Below are positions 45,625 through 54,985 of a stretch of DNA of 64,000 bases, one piece after another. The DNA lies in contig NZ_JBBOPI010000001.1 in NCBI RefSeq assembly GCF_038003525.1, forward strand, positions 2,719,001 to 2,783,000, in the 5' to 3' direction. The first letter of the stretch is position 1; the number at the start of each line of letters is the position of its first letter. The DNA comes from Solibacillus sp. FSL H8-0538 (GTDB taxonomy: Bacteria > Bacillota > Bacilli > Bacillales_A > Planococcaceae). The notes below the pieces were generated by a model. That model saw nothing but the letters and a program-made list of their open reading frames with translations, was not told the DNA's origin and searched no databases. The translations under genes were made by a program, and so were the position numbers.

Positions 45625-47781
45625 ATGAGCTCTAAACTTTTCGCTTTGGATATAGGTACACGTTCAGTTGTTGGCATAATTTTAGAAGAAAATAACGACC
45701 ATTATCACGTTGCAGATATTTTAGTGAAGGAACATAAGGAACGTGCAATGGTTGATGGCCAAATACATAATGTACTGTTTGTTGCGCAGTTAATTAATGA
45801 AATTAAAACAGAACTTGAAATGAAGCACGGTCCATTAACAAAGGTTAGCGTTGCTGCAGCTGGACGTGCCTTAAAAACAGAACAAGCAAGCATCACAATT
45901 CCGATTAAAAATCGTCCAATTTTCACGGAAGAAGACATTAGCCGCTTAGAATTACAAGCAGTTCAGACAGCACAGCAGCAGCTCCTGCAACATAAGGAAG
46001 ACGCCAAAACGAGCCATTATTACTGCGTAGGCTACTCGGTACTGTTTTACCGTCTAGACGGTGAGGAAATTGGCAGTCTTCTTGACCAACAGGGCGATGA
46101 GGCAGCAATTGAAGTCATTGCAACCTTCCTTCCACGTGTAGTTGTCGAATCGCTCCTCGCAGCACTTAAACGAGCTGATTTAGAAATGGAAGCATTAACA
46201 CTCGAGCCAATCGCAGCCATAAATGTCCTCATCCCACCAACAATGCGCCGTTTGAATGTAGCGCTTGTCGATATTGGCGCCGGTACATCAGATATTGCAA
46301 TCACCGATAAGAGCACAGTCGTAGCTTACGGGATGGTGCCAACTGCGGGCGATGAAATTACTGAGGCGCTAAGCGATTATTATTTATTAGACTTCCCTAT
46401 TGCTGAGCTGGCCAAACGTCAAATGCATAAAGAAGAGCAAATTTTAATTCAGGATATTTTAGGATTTGATCAGTATTTCCCACGCGAGGAAGTACTGCAA
46501 GCCATCTATCCTGCGATTGAAAATTTAGCAACATCCATTGGTGAAGAGATATTACGTTTAAATAGTGGACAAGCACCGAAAGCGGTTATGCTCGTTGGTG
46601 GAGGTAGCTTGACACCTCATTTAACGGACGAGCTTGGAAAAATGTTAAATTTACCGGCGAACCGCGTAGCCGTACGTGGCATTGATGCGATTCAAAACTT
46701 AACACGTGATGAATCGATCGTTGCTACACCAGAACTAGTAACACCGATTGGCATTGCCATTGCGGCAAAAAAAGCACCCATTCCGTACATGTCCATTACA
46801 GTAAATAAACAAATTATTCGCTTGTTTGAGCTAAAAGAAATGACGGTAGCGGATGCTTTCCTCGCTGCGAATATTCGCGCGAAGCAATTATACGGCAAAC
46901 CAGGTCACGGTCTATCGATTACTGTAAACGGCCAAGATATATTAATTCCAGGAGAGCATGGCCAACCTGCAAGTATTTTACTGAACGGCGAGGAGGCATC
47001 AACGAAATCACTTATTAAAAGCGGTGATACAATTGAGCTCATTGAAGGAAAAGATGGCACTACTGCAACTGTTAGCGTACGCGATATAGTAGACAGTGCA
47101 TCCGTCAAAACAATTTCAATCCGTGATACTTTGTATATAGTAGAGCCGAAAGTATTTGTAAATGGCAAGATCGTTGCACTTGATTCTGAGCTAAATGACC
47201 GTGATGTTGTCGTAATGGAGACCGTAGAAACCGTGGAAGAAGTATTTAAGCATACGAACAATTTACAGCTGCTAGAAAAGTTCCGCTCATACTATATTCA
47301 TATTGATGCAAAACCCGTTTACTTGCCTGAGTTTTCCTCTGAGCTTTTTATCAATGGCAAGCCTGGAAAAGTTCAATATCCAATTCAAAACGGAGATGCC
47401 ATTACATTTGCACAAAGTTCATACCCTACTGCGGCGATGCTAGCGAATCACCTTAACGTCTTACTTGAAGATAAGATTGTCGTGACCTTCCAAAATGAGC
47501 GTGTCGAGCTAGTAAAAACCGCACGTGAAGTTGTTGTGAACGGAGCAGTTGTACAAGGCTATGCAACAATCCCAAACGGCGCGACCGTTCAATTAATAGA
47601 TAAAGATCAAAGTAAGTGGATTTATCAGGATGTTTTCCGTTTCTCTACTTGGCAGCTACCAACTGCTTTTAAAGGACACTTTACAATTTTACGCAACGGC
47701 GCACCATCAACCTTTGACACAGAAATTTTTGGTGGCGACACATTGGAAATACAACTATCCGCACAACCTGCTAACATTTAA
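45625..47781 (+). CDS. FtsA-like actin-family ATPase, large variant
   Basis: A 718-residue protein whose first ~370 residues have the FtsA/PilM actin fold: KLFALDIGTRSVVGIILEE (phosphate 1), SVAAAGRALKTE, LNVALVDIGAGTSDIAI (phosphate 2) and AVMLVGGGSLTPHL (adenosine). It keeps an extra ~350-residue C-terminal region of small beta-type segments instead of ending near residue 440. It is not the main ftsA gene, since no ftsZ is beside it. It lies divergent from aroA. A role in division or envelope assembly is possible but not shown. The start ATG follows AGAAAGGAAG. Confidence 0.8.
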   Translation: MSSKLFALDIGTRSVVGIILEENNDHYHVADILVKEHKERAMVDGQIHNVLFVAQLINEIKTELEMKHGPLTKVSVAAAGRALKTEQASITIPIKNRPIFTEEDISRLELQAVQTAQQQLLQHKEDAKTSHYYCVGYSVLFYRLDGEEIGSLLDQQGDEAAIEVIATFLPRVVVESLLAALKRADLEMEALTLEPIAAINVLIPPTMRRLNVALVDIGAGTSDIAITDKSTVVAYGMVPTAGDEITEALSDYYLLDFPIAELAKRQMHKEEQILIQDILGFDQYFPREEVLQAIYPAIENLATSIGEEILRLNSGQAPKAVMLVGGGSLTPHLTDELGKMLNLPANRVAVRGIDAIQNLTRDESIVATPELVTPIGIAIAAKKAPIPYMSITVNKQIIRLFELKEMTVADAFLAANIRAKQLYGKPGHGLSITVNGQDILIPGEHGQPASILLNGEEASTKSLIKSGDTIELIEGKDGTTATVSVRDIVDSASVKTISIRDTLYIVEPKVFVNGKIVALDSELNDRDVVVMETVETVEEVFKHTNNLQLLEKFRSYYIHIDAKPVYLPEFSSELFINGKPGKVQYPIQNGDAITFAQSSYPTAAMLANHLNVLLEDKIVVTFQNERVELVKTAREVVVNGAVVQGYATIPNGATVQLIDKDQSKWIYQDVFRFSTWQLPTAFKGHFTILRNGAPSTFDTEIFGGDTLEIQLSAQPANI

Positions 47782-47790
47782 AAAAATATG

Positions 47791-47930
47791 AATGCCTAGA
47801 AAGAACAAAAGCGTGAAAGTGCCAGCTTAGCCACGACAAACCCTGGAGAGTCCAAGGTGAAGGCGCTTTTTGCCTTCGCCCGAGGACAGACCGCGACCTT
47901 GAGGGACTGGCACTTCCGCCTAGACATTGC
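47791..47930. repeat. GC-rich palindromic repeat after the FtsA-like gene
   Basis: Outer arms AATGCCTAG / CTAGACATT-like, inner arms AAAGTGCCAG / CTGGCACTT, with internal stems such as GAAGGCG ... CGCCTTCG-type sequence. Much richer in G+C than its AT-rich surroundings. A stand-alone example of the palindromic repeat type seen in the IS and MITE. Confidence 0.65.
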
Positions 47931-47988
47931 ATTTATTTATTTTAATGTTCTCCAAAATGCGAAATTTTATAATTTCCTTAACAATTAG

Positions 47989-48072
47989 AAAGACACAACT
48001 CGACCAAAATAGGGTGAGTTGGTGTCCTTACTCATATGGATGGGAACGTTATCCTTTCTTATCCAACAAAAA
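47989..48072 (+). repeat. Two-hairpin intergenic repeat, copy 6
   Basis: TTAGAAAGACACAACTCGACC pairs with GGGTGAGTTGGTGTCC, then ATGGATGGGAACG with CCTTTCTTATCCA. It lies between the convergent FtsA-like gene and ytxH. Confidence 0.75.
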
Positions 48073-48109
48073 AAATTCGGTACCCGATAATGGGTGCCGA
48101 ATTTTTTTA
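48067..48109. terminator. Terminator after ytxH
   Basis: AAAATTCGGTACCC pairs with GGGTGCCGAATTTT around a short loop with long A/T runs on both sides. Confidence 0.85.
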
Positions 48110-48142
48110 AATTGATGAAGGGCGTGCAAATTTAGTCATGTC

Positions 48143-48541
48143 TTACGCTTCTGCGCTTGTTAATACGTCTGTTGCTTGTTCCGCAACCGCTTTAATGCCT
48201 TCAGTCGCCTCAGTAACCACGTCTTCCACTGCATCTACCACTTCTTCTAATGGTTCTTCACCTTCTGAAGATACAGTGCCATCATCAAACACTGTTGGAG
48301 CTTTTGCTGTCTTCGCTTTCACTTTATCTACTAATTGAGTCGATTGCTCTTTTAGCTGACTCGAAAGTTGTACTGTTTTTTCCTTTGCAGTTGAAGAAAG
48401 CTCTACGCTTTTATCCTTTAGCGTTACGGCTTGTACAGCTACATCTCCACGCAAATCTTTTCCTGGTTTAGGCGCTAGCAATAATCCTGCTGCCGCACCT
48501 ACAATGCCGCCTACTAAAGCCCCGATAACAAAATCTTTCAT
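48143..48541 (-). CDS. ytxH: YtxH-family stress protein
   Basis: Small general-stress protein of unsettled function. The start at 48541 (MKDFVIGALVGGIVGAAAGLLLAPKPGKDLRGD) has an exceptionally strong GAGGAGGAG site and gives 132 residues with the glycine/alanine-rich N-terminal helix typical of YtxH and an amphipathic, coiled-coil-like tail. In frame upstream, an ATG at about 48656-48658 with a GGGGG site could add about 40 coding-looking residues, so two starts are possible. It follows ytxG closely, as in Bacillus. Confidence 0.82.
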   Translation of the reverse strand: MKDFVIGALVGGIVGAAAGLLLAPKPGKDLRGDVAVQAVTLKDKSVELSSTAKEKTVQLSSQLKEQSTQLVDKVKAKTAKAPTVFDDGTVSSEGEEPLEEVVDAVEDVVTEATEGIKAVAEQATDVLTSAEA

Positions 48542-48673
48542 TTGCACAGTCTCCTCCTCATAAATCGAATCGTTCAGTTCTGTTAATTCTTGAGGTAAAC
48601 CTACTTCTAACTGCTTTTGCAGTTCTTCAACAGCTGCTTCTTTTATAGACATTGACATTACCCCCACAAAAAA

Positions 48674-49159
48674 TTATTTTCGTTTTAAGAAATTAAATTT
48701 AGACGACTTTGGCCCCGTCTCATAAATTTCCATATCTTCAGGGTTTAGCGGCTTGCGATGGCGCCATTGATCCGCGATGCCCATTGCTACGTTGCTCCAC
48801 TGAACAACTTGTGCAATTTTTTCTTCATTTTTGCTAAGCTCTTTTGTAATGGATGTAGTAATATTTTGGACAGAGTCGTTTAAACCATTTACAGAATCTC
48901 CAATGCCTTTGACAGCATAAACAACCGAATTAAGTTTCTCTGATTTTTGAGAGATATCATCCGCTAGTGAATTCGTTTTTGTTAAAAGCGATGTTGTTTC
49001 ACGCGTAATCCCTTCCATTTGCCCTTCAATACCGGCTACTGTTCCCGCAATATTATTTAATGTGTTTTTAAGCGAGAATAGTGTCATACCGATACTTACA
49101 CATAATACTAAAAATCCGATTGCCGCGATGAGTGCCGCGATATAAAGTACTACTTCCAT
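48674..49159 (-). CDS. ytxG: YtxG, DUF948 membrane protein
   Basis: A 161-residue protein with one N-terminal membrane helix (about 3-27) followed by a long coiled-coil-like helical region (ISQKSEKLNSVVYAVKGIGD), the DUF948 layout. It is co-directional with ytxH and the pair is general-stress regulated in B. subtilis by family knowledge; I see no clear sigma-B promoter upstream. Start ATG follows GGAGG. Confidence 0.85.
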   Translation of the reverse strand: MEVVLYIAALIAAIGFLVLCVSIGMTLFSLKNTLNNIAGTVAGIEGQMEGITRETTSLLTKTNSLADDISQKSEKLNSVVYAVKGIGDSVNGLNDSVQNITTSITKELSKNEEKIAQVVQWSNVAMGIADQWRHRKPLNPEDMEIYETGPKSSKFNFLKRK

Positions 49160-49228
49160 TTGATGACCTCCTACATGTAGTTATATTTTTAGTTCGACAA
49201 AAGTGCATACAATCCTTCTTTTTTTATT

Positions 49229-49312
49229 AGAAAGGCACATCTCGACCAAAAATAGGGCAAGATGATGTCCTTACTAATGGCTCCAAGATTGTTTTGCTTT
49301 CTTAATGACTGA
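49229..49312 (+). repeat. Two-hairpin intergenic repeat, copy 7
   Basis: ATTAGAAAGGCACATCTCGACC pairs with GGCAAGATGATGTCC, followed by a weaker second stem. It lies between murC and ytxG, which are both on the minus strand. Confidence 0.72.
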
Positions 49313-49346
49313 AAAAACAGCCAACCCGAATCGGATTAAGCTGTTT
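49312..49346 (-). terminator. Terminator of murC
   Basis: AAACAGC...CCG pairs with CGG...GCTGTTTT and ends in TTTTTTC on the minus strand. The murC stop codon sits in the stem. Confidence 0.7.
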
Positions 49347-50646
49347 CCTCATTCAATACGCGTTCAAAAGCATCTTGGAATTTATGAACGTCACCGGCTC
49401 CCATAAATAAGAACACAGCATCCGTATGTTTTTGCAATTTCGCAATCGTTTCTGGTTGAATAACTTCGCTACCTTTAATTAATGCGCTAAGGTCATTAAT
49501 GGAAAGTGAGCCAATTTGTTCACGTGCAGAACCGAAAATATCACATAAGTACGTAGCATCCGCCTCACCCAAGCTGTCTGCAAATTGTTGAAGGAATGCT
49601 TGCGTACGTGTAAACGTATGTGGTTGGAAAATTGCAACAATTTCTCGTGTTGGGTACTTTTGACGTGCTGATTGAAGGGTCGCAGCGATTTCTGTCGGAT
49701 GATGCGCGTAATCATCTATTAATACATTGTTCCCAATTTTCGTTTCTGTAAAACGTCTTTTTACACCGCCATAAGTCATTAAGCGTTCCTGAATTAAGTT
49801 CGCTGGAATGCCTTCATAATGACAAAGTGAAATAACCGCCAGTGAATTTAATACTGTATGATCACCAAATAGTGGAATGAAGAATTTACTATAAAATTCA
49901 TTACGTACATACACTTCAAACTCTGTACCTTCTGTTGTCTTCACGATATTGCGCGCAGCAAAATCATTTTCTGAACCGAAGCCGTAATAGACTACCGGTA
50001 CATTTGCTTGAATACGTTGTAATTGCTCATCATCACCACATGCAATAATTGCTTTTTTAACTTGTAGTGCAAGCGACTGGAATGCATCATAAACATCATC
50101 AATATTCGCAAAATAGTCTGGATGATCAAAATCGATATTTGTCATAATCGCATAATCCGGGTGATACGCTAAGAAATGGCGACGATATTCACATGCCTCC
50201 ATGACAAAATAAGAAGCGTCTGACTTACCCGCACCTGTACCATCACCAATTAAGAAAGAAGTTGGCATATAACCCCCAACTACATGACTCATTAAGCCTG
50301 TTGTCGAAGTTTTACCGTGTGCGCCAGTAATTGCAATTGACGTGTAGCGGTTAATATAGTCACCTAGGAATTTATGGTAACGAATTATTTCTACACCAAG
50401 TTCACGTGCACGTACTAACTCTGGGTGCTCATCTGAAAAAGCATTGCCGGCAATAACCGTCATTCCCGGCTGTATATTGTTTTCATCAAAATTTAAGATC
50501 GTAATATTTCTATCTCGTAAAGGCTGTTCCGTAAAGTAATAAGTACCTACATCTGAGCCTTGCACTTCTTCGCCAGAATCAAAAAGAATTTGTGCAAGTG
50601 AGCTCATACCAGAGCCTTTAATGCCTGTAAAATGATAAAATGTCAT
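49336..50646 (-). CDS. murC: UDP-N-acetylmuramate-L-alanine ligase
   Basis: Adds L-alanine to UDP-MurNAc, the first amino acid of the peptidoglycan peptide. The 436-residue Mur ligase opens [19 protein letters not shown], has the P-loop [19 protein letters not shown] near residue 107, the ATP/substrate region [10 protein letters not shown] near 177, and DYAHHPTEI near 310. Start ATG follows AGGAGG. It lies just downstream of sftA on the same strand, in the Bacillus order. Confidence 0.96.
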   Translation of the reverse strand: MTFYHFTGIKGSGMSSLAQILFDSGEEVQGSDVGTYYFTEQPLRDRNITILNFDENNIQPGMTVIAGNAFSDEHPELVRARELGVEIIRYHKFLGDYINRYTSIAITGAHGKTSTTGLMSHVVGGYMPTSFLIGDGTGAGKSDASYFVMEACEYRRHFLAYHPDYAIMTNIDFDHPDYFANIDDVYDAFQSLALQVKKAIIACGDDEQLQRIQANVPVVYYGFGSENDFAARNIVKTTEGTEFEVYVRNEFYSKFFIPLFGDHTVLNSLAVISLCHYEGIPANLIQERLMTYGGVKRRFTETKIGNNVLIDDYAHHPTEIAATLQSARQKYPTREIVAIFQPHTFTRTQAFLQQFADSLGEADATYLCDIFGSAREQIGSLSINDLSALIKGSEVIQPETIAKLQKHTDAVFLFMGAGDVHKFQDAFERVLNEETA

Positions 50647-50815
50647 TTTGTTAAAACCTCCTAGGATACAAGGACCCCATTGAATAATCAGTATAAAGTA
50701 ACTTGTTAATTGTTATAAAACCTTATTTATTATAGCACTAATTACTCCGAACAATAAATGAACGACTTTTCAAACAATTGTATTTTCAGTATTATTACAT
50801 ATTTTATCGTACTTA

Positions 50816-53800
50816 TTAATCCCCAAATTGCACAGTTAAATCCGCTTCTGTTATAAAGACATCCCTCGGTTTACTTCCCCTTGCTTCGGAGACAAAACCT
50901 TGTTTTTCAAGCATGTCAATTAATCGTGCCGCACGATTATAGCCAATATGATAACGACGTTGCAGTGAAGATGTAGAAGCCGAACCTTGCTCATAAACAA
51001 AACGGCATACCTCTTCAAATAATTCATCTTGTTCTTCCACTGCTTCCGCTTTTTTTAGCAGCTCCTCTTGTTGGAAAATATAATCAGGCTCTCCTTGCAT
51101 ACGCACATGCTCAATTATTTCTTCAATTTCCTCATCCGTCACGAACGTTCCTTGAATACGTGTTGGTGCTGACATCCCGTTACCTAAATACAGCATATCA
51201 CCACGCCCAAGTAATCGTTCTGCACCTGCTGTATCAATAATTGTACGTGAGTCAATTTGTGATGATACCGCAAAGGCAATTCGCGTTGGAATATTCGATT
51301 TAATTAAACCGGTAATAACATCCACCGAAGGACGCTGCGTTGCGACAATTAAATGTATGCCACATGCACGTGCTTTCTGTGCAATCCGACAAATCGCTTC
51401 CTCTACATCGGCTGGAGACATCATCATTAAGTCCGCTAGCTCATCAATCACAATGAGCATATACGGTAGCTTTTGTGCATATTGACTGTTTTGATCACAC
51501 ATTTTGTTGTAGCGCGTAATGTCACGCACACCCGCATGCATAAAGAGCTGATAGCGTCGTTCCATTTCTTCTACGGCCCACTTTAACGCTGCTGTTGCGG
51601 CCTTTACATCCGTTATTACTGGACTTACTAAATGTGGAATATGGTTAAATGGTGCTAACTCTACCATTTTCGGATCGATCAGCATAAGTTTGAGTTCATG
51701 CGGATCGGCCTTATATAGTAAGCTAACTAAAATTGAATTAATGCAGACCGATTTACCAGACCCCGTTGCACCGGCTATTAATCCGTGGGGCATTTTACGT
51801 AAATCAAGCGTGACCGGCTTCCCTGTTAAATCAAGCCCAAGCGCTGCTTCTAACGGCGATTCTGATTCTTGGAACGATTTACTATCCGTCACTTCTGATA
51901 AGCGAACAGCGCGTGAAATACGGTTCGGAATTTCTATACCAATTGAGCGCTTCCCTGGGATTGGCGCGTCAATTCGGATATCTTTTGCTGCTAGTGCTAG
52001 CTTAATATCGTCCGAAAGATTCCGAACCTTACTCACCTTTGTTCCATGCCCAACCGTAATTTCAAACTGCGTTACTGCCGGCCCTTGCACAATCGACTCA
52101 ATTTGGGCTACAACCTGGAAGTGAGACAGTGATTCTACTAGTCTCTCCCCCTGCTCCTCCATCCATTCACGGTCCTCTAGCTTTTCTTCTGGTGGGGATA
52201 AGAATTCTAATGAAGGCTTGATATACGGTTTGATTGGTTTCGGTTTAGCTCTTGGTGTTTCTAGTGTTTCTGGTGTTTCTGGTGTTTCTGGTGTTTCTGG
52301 TGTTTCTGGTGTTTCTGGTGTTTCTGGTGTTTCTGGTGTTTCTGGTGTTTCTGGTGTTTCTGGTGTTTCTGGCTGTGTTCGTTCGGTTGGAGCTAGAGTT
52401 GGTTTGTTCACATTCACGATTGGTTCACTCATAGCTAGAGTTGGTTCGCTCACGTTCACAGTTGGTTCACTCATAGCTAGAGTTGGTTCGTTCACGTTCA
52501 CAGTTGGTTCGCTCATAGCTAGAGTTAGTTCGTTCACATTCACAGTTGGTTCGCTCATAGCTTCTTTTAGTTCACTCGGCTCTAAATCTACTTCCACGTC
52601 TTTCGTAAAAGACACTGCATCTCCTACTTCTCCCGGTAGATCTGTTTCGCTAGTAACAGCTTCTACAATCGTTGCCGCAGGAATATACAATTCATTTGCC
52701 TGCTCCTCTGGCTTGACAGTGCGGAACTGCTCGGATGCAATTTGTCTTGCTGCAAGCTTTTGCTTATCCGATTTTAACATTAATACGTTAAACGGTAGTC
52801 GGCTACCTGAAGTTGGCTGCGGTGATGTATGCTGTACAGTTGTTTCTTGTGCCATTTCTGCAGGTTCTACCGTTGTTACCGCAATTTCGGTTTGCCCGGC
52901 CTGTTCTACAGTTAATTGTCCAATATGAATTGTTGAATTTTCAATTGTTACGTGCTTTACTTGCACATCATTTAAAGGCTCCGAATGTTCCACAACTTCT
53001 TCGGCTAAAATCGGTGGCTTGTCGCTATTTTCATAAAAAATCGGGTCACCCTGCGCTGGATCTTGATGGCTATTTTCCACGTCTTCTAAGTCCAAATAGG
53101 AAATGACTTTTACATTTGTTTCTTCAGCCGCCAGTTCTTCCTCTACATAAGTTTGTTCTGCCTTTGCTTCATCAACAACTATTTCAACAAATTGTTCAGG
53201 CGCAGCTATTTCTATTTGTGAGGTCAAGAGTTGTTCGACTACTTTGGCTTCTGCTGCTATCATTGGAACTTCCGGAACTGCTTCTGCTTGTTTGACTTGT
53301 AGTGGTGTAACATTCGTTTCATCCACTGTTATTGTCTCTTTGCCCTGTACTGTATGTATTTCTTCAATGCCCTCTTTTTTCATGAGCTTTTCAATTGGTG
53401 TCGGCTTGTTGAAACCATGCACGGGTGATGGAACGTGTGTCGGAACAAATTTTTTGCGATTTGCTAAAGGATTAATAAATTCTTGATTCACGTTACGATT
53501 TTCGCGCATTGGATTTTTCGTTAGCATTACCCTTTCCTCAGGAGTCACCTGTGCGGCACGCTCTTTTACATGGCTGCTACGAATGACATTGGAATGACCT
53601 CTACCTTTTTGACGACGCTCTAGTAATTCACGAATACCGGAAACCTCAACATCATAAACTGAAGACTGATTGTTTTGTTGCAAATGCTTCGGGAGTTCAA
53701 ATACATGATTGTCATTGAGTACATCACCTTGTTGCGCTACCCCTGATTTCGACGGCACTGGCTTTGTTACGGTATTTTCATCTGTAATTAATGGGAAGCG

Positions 53801-53950
53801 GAAAGATGATTTTCTAGCACCGCTCTCTTGCTCGACATCCAACTCGCGGTGGTCATAATTCGGTTCCCCCTGTGCCTCGTACATCTCTTCAATTTCATCT
53901 ATATTTTCTTTATCAAATAATTTAGTTAACTGTTTTTTTATCCAACTCAT
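50816..53950 (-). CDS. sftA: DNA translocase SftA (FtsK/SpoIIIE family)
   Basis: Soluble, septum-associated DNA pump that clears chromosome DNA before division. The 1,044-residue protein has a long low-complexity N-terminal region (about 550 residues) with no membrane helices, then the FtsK motor with Walker A IAGATGSGKSVCINS, Walker B LIVIDELADLMMM, and a C-terminal gamma winged helix (LQRRYHIGYNRAARLIDMLE). The linker contains four 14-residue repeats and a run of PET triplets. The ATG at 53950 (MSWIKKQLTK) matches the usual start; another lies two codons upstream. Confidence 0.95.
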   Translation of the reverse strand: MSWIKKQLTKLFDKENIDEIEEMYEAQGEPNYDHRELDVEQESGARKSSFRFPLITDENTVTKPVPSKSGVAQQGDVLNDNHVFELPKHLQQNNQSSVYDVEVSGIRELLERRQKGRGHSNVIRSSHVKERAAQVTPEERVMLTKNPMRENRNVNQEFINPLANRKKFVPTHVPSPVHGFNKPTPIEKLMKKEGIEEIHTVQGKETITVDETNVTPLQVKQAEAVPEVPMIAAEAKVVEQLLTSQIEIAAPEQFVEIVVDEAKAEQTYVEEELAAEETNVKVISYLDLEDVENSHQDPAQGDPIFYENSDKPPILAEEVVEHSEPLNDVQVKHVTIENSTIHIGQLTVEQAGQTEIAVTTVEPAEMAQETTVQHTSPQPTSGSRLPFNVLMLKSDKQKLAARQIASEQFRTVKPEEQANELYIPAATIVEAVTSETDLPGEVGDAVSFTKDVEVDLEPSELKEAMSEPTVNVNELTLAMSEPTVNVNEPTLAMSEPTVNVSEPTLAMSEPIVNVNKPTLAPTERTQPETPETPETPETPETPETPETPETPETPETPETPETLETPRAKPKPIKPYIKPSLEFLSPPEEKLEDREWMEEQGERLVESLSHFQVVAQIESIVQGPAVTQFEITVGHGTKVSKVRNLSDDIKLALAAKDIRIDAPIPGKRSIGIEIPNRISRAVRLSEVTDSKSFQESESPLEAALGLDLTGKPVTLDLRKMPHGLIAGATGSGKSVCINSILVSLLYKADPHELKLMLIDPKMVELAPFNHIPHLVSPVITDVKAATAALKWAVEEMERRYQLFMHAGVRDITRYNKMCDQNSQYAQKLPYMLIVIDELADLMMMSPADVEEAICRIAQKARACGIHLIVATQRPSVDVITGLIKSNIPTRIAFAVSSQIDSRTIIDTAGAERLLGRGDMLYLGNGMSAPTRIQGTFVTDEEIEEIIEHVRMQGEPDYIFQQEELLKKAEAVEEQDELFEEVCRFVYEQGSASTSSLQRRYHIGYNRAARLIDMLEKQGFVSEARGSKPRDVFITEADLTVQFGD
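52254..52370. repeat. 9-bp tandem repeat (13 units) in the sftA linker
   Basis: GGTGTTTCT on the plus strand is repeated 13 times (one unit starts with A), encoding Pro-Glu-Thr repeats on the minus strand. Near-perfect identity suggests recent slippage. Confidence 0.9.
52394..52561. repeat. 42-bp tandem repeat (4 units) in the sftA linker
   Basis: Encodes AMSEPTVNVNEPTL-like 14-residue units four times with few changes (N/S, E/K, T/I). Confidence 0.85.
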
Positions 53951-54321
53951 AATCATTCACTTCTTTCCTAAAACATGACCATTTTATTATATGACACTTA
54001 ATGGTACTTATCCGCATAAAGTTGGCAATCTTTTTAAAATCGCGCTGTTAAAACGCTATTGTTTTATAATTAGCCAATACAACCTTGCTAAAGGCCAACA
54101 CGATGTTGGTCATTGGGGCGATGTCGTATGGAACGGGTGTTTTGCCAGTCACTCGCTATATATGGCATGGTTGAAATAAGTTATCACTTCTAATTTTTAT
54201 TTCCTTAAAAACAACAATGTTAATTAACATAGCATTTTAAATAGTTCGTTACTTTCTATGCATCAAAAGCATATCATATTTGCCAAGCTTTATGTCAGTA
54301 ACCGCATATGTTTTCACAATA
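53951..54321. other. Gene-free stretch between sftA and ytpR
   Basis: About 370 bases. I see short inverted repeats such as GGCCAACACGATGTTGG near 54092 but no gene, known RNA or repeat family. A 62-codon open frame has no ribosome-binding site. Confidence 0.5.
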
Positions 54322-54362
54322 AAAAAAGCTAGTATAAGATAAACTTTCATCTCATACTAGCC
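54322..54362 (-). terminator. Terminator of ytpQR
   Basis: GCTAGTATAAGAT pairs with ATCTCATACTAGC (one mismatch) and a long T-run follows on the minus strand, just after the ytpR stop. Confidence 0.85.
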
Positions 54363-54370
54363 TACTTGAA

Positions 54371-54985
54371 TTATCGAGTTGGAATTTCGAACGCAGTACC
54401 TGCCTCAGCAGTTTCTTCTAGTACTAAAATCCCTTTTTCAGATGGTGCATTTGGGATCTCTAACTCACGTGCAGAACATAACATCCCGAATGAATCGACG
54501 CCGCGTAAGTTACCCGCTTTAATTAATAAACCCGATGGCATTACTGCACCGATTTTTGCGACAACAACTTTTTGTCCTGCATCAACATTTGGTGCGCCAC
54601 AAACGATTTGTACTGTTTCTTCGCCAATGTTGACTTTACACACGCTTAATTTGTCAGCATTTGGATGCTTTTCTTTTTCTTCTACGTAACCTACTACAAA
54701 TTTTGGTGAGAAGTCAACGTCTAATGATAACCCTGCATTATTCTCATTAATTGCTGCTTCTAGCTTTTCAACTAGTACAGGTGTAACTTCTACGTTACCT
54801 GCTACGTCTAGTTCAACGTATTTGCTAGCATTAAACAGATTAAACGCTTTTACTTCACCCGTTGAAGCTTCTTTAAGAATTGCGAAGTCACCTACGCGCT
54901 CTACTTCTGTTGTTACGATTGCTTCCGTTGCTAATTGGACTAATAGGACATCGCCTACATATTGTTTGTTATACGCTACATTCAT
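54371..54985 (-). CDS. ytpR: YtpR: tRNA-binding (PheT N-terminal-like) domain protein
   Basis: A 204-residue protein whose second half is the tRNA-binding/EMAP domain related to the start of phenylalanyl-tRNA synthetase beta: VVGYVEEKEKHPNADKLSVCKVNIG then QIVCGAPNVDAGQKVVVAKIGAVMPSG and DSFGMLCSARELE. It is not a synthetase. It overlaps ytpQ at its start (54982). A quality-control role for tRNA is plausible but unproven. Confidence 0.88.
   Translation of the reverse strand: MNVAYNKQYVGDVLLVQLATEAIVTTEVERVGDFAILKEASTGEVKAFNLFNASKYVELDVAGNVEVTPVLVEKLEAAINENNAGLSLDVDFSPKFVVGYVEEKEKHPNADKLSVCKVNIGEETVQIVCGAPNVDAGQKVVVAKIGAVMPSGLLIKAGNLRGVDSFGMLCSARELEIPNAPSEKGILVLEETAEAGTAFEIPTR

Noticed and set aside
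52254-52370. Possible CRISPR array
   Set aside because: The repeat is a contiguous 9-bp tandem without spacers, inside a gene.
52218-52928. 236-codon plus-strand open frame of VSGVSG repeats
   Set aside because: It is the complement of the PET-repeat region of sftA; it lacks a ribosome-binding site.
53991-54179. 62-codon plus-strand frame between sftA and ytpR
   Set aside because: No ribosome site and no recognisable residues or conservation signal.
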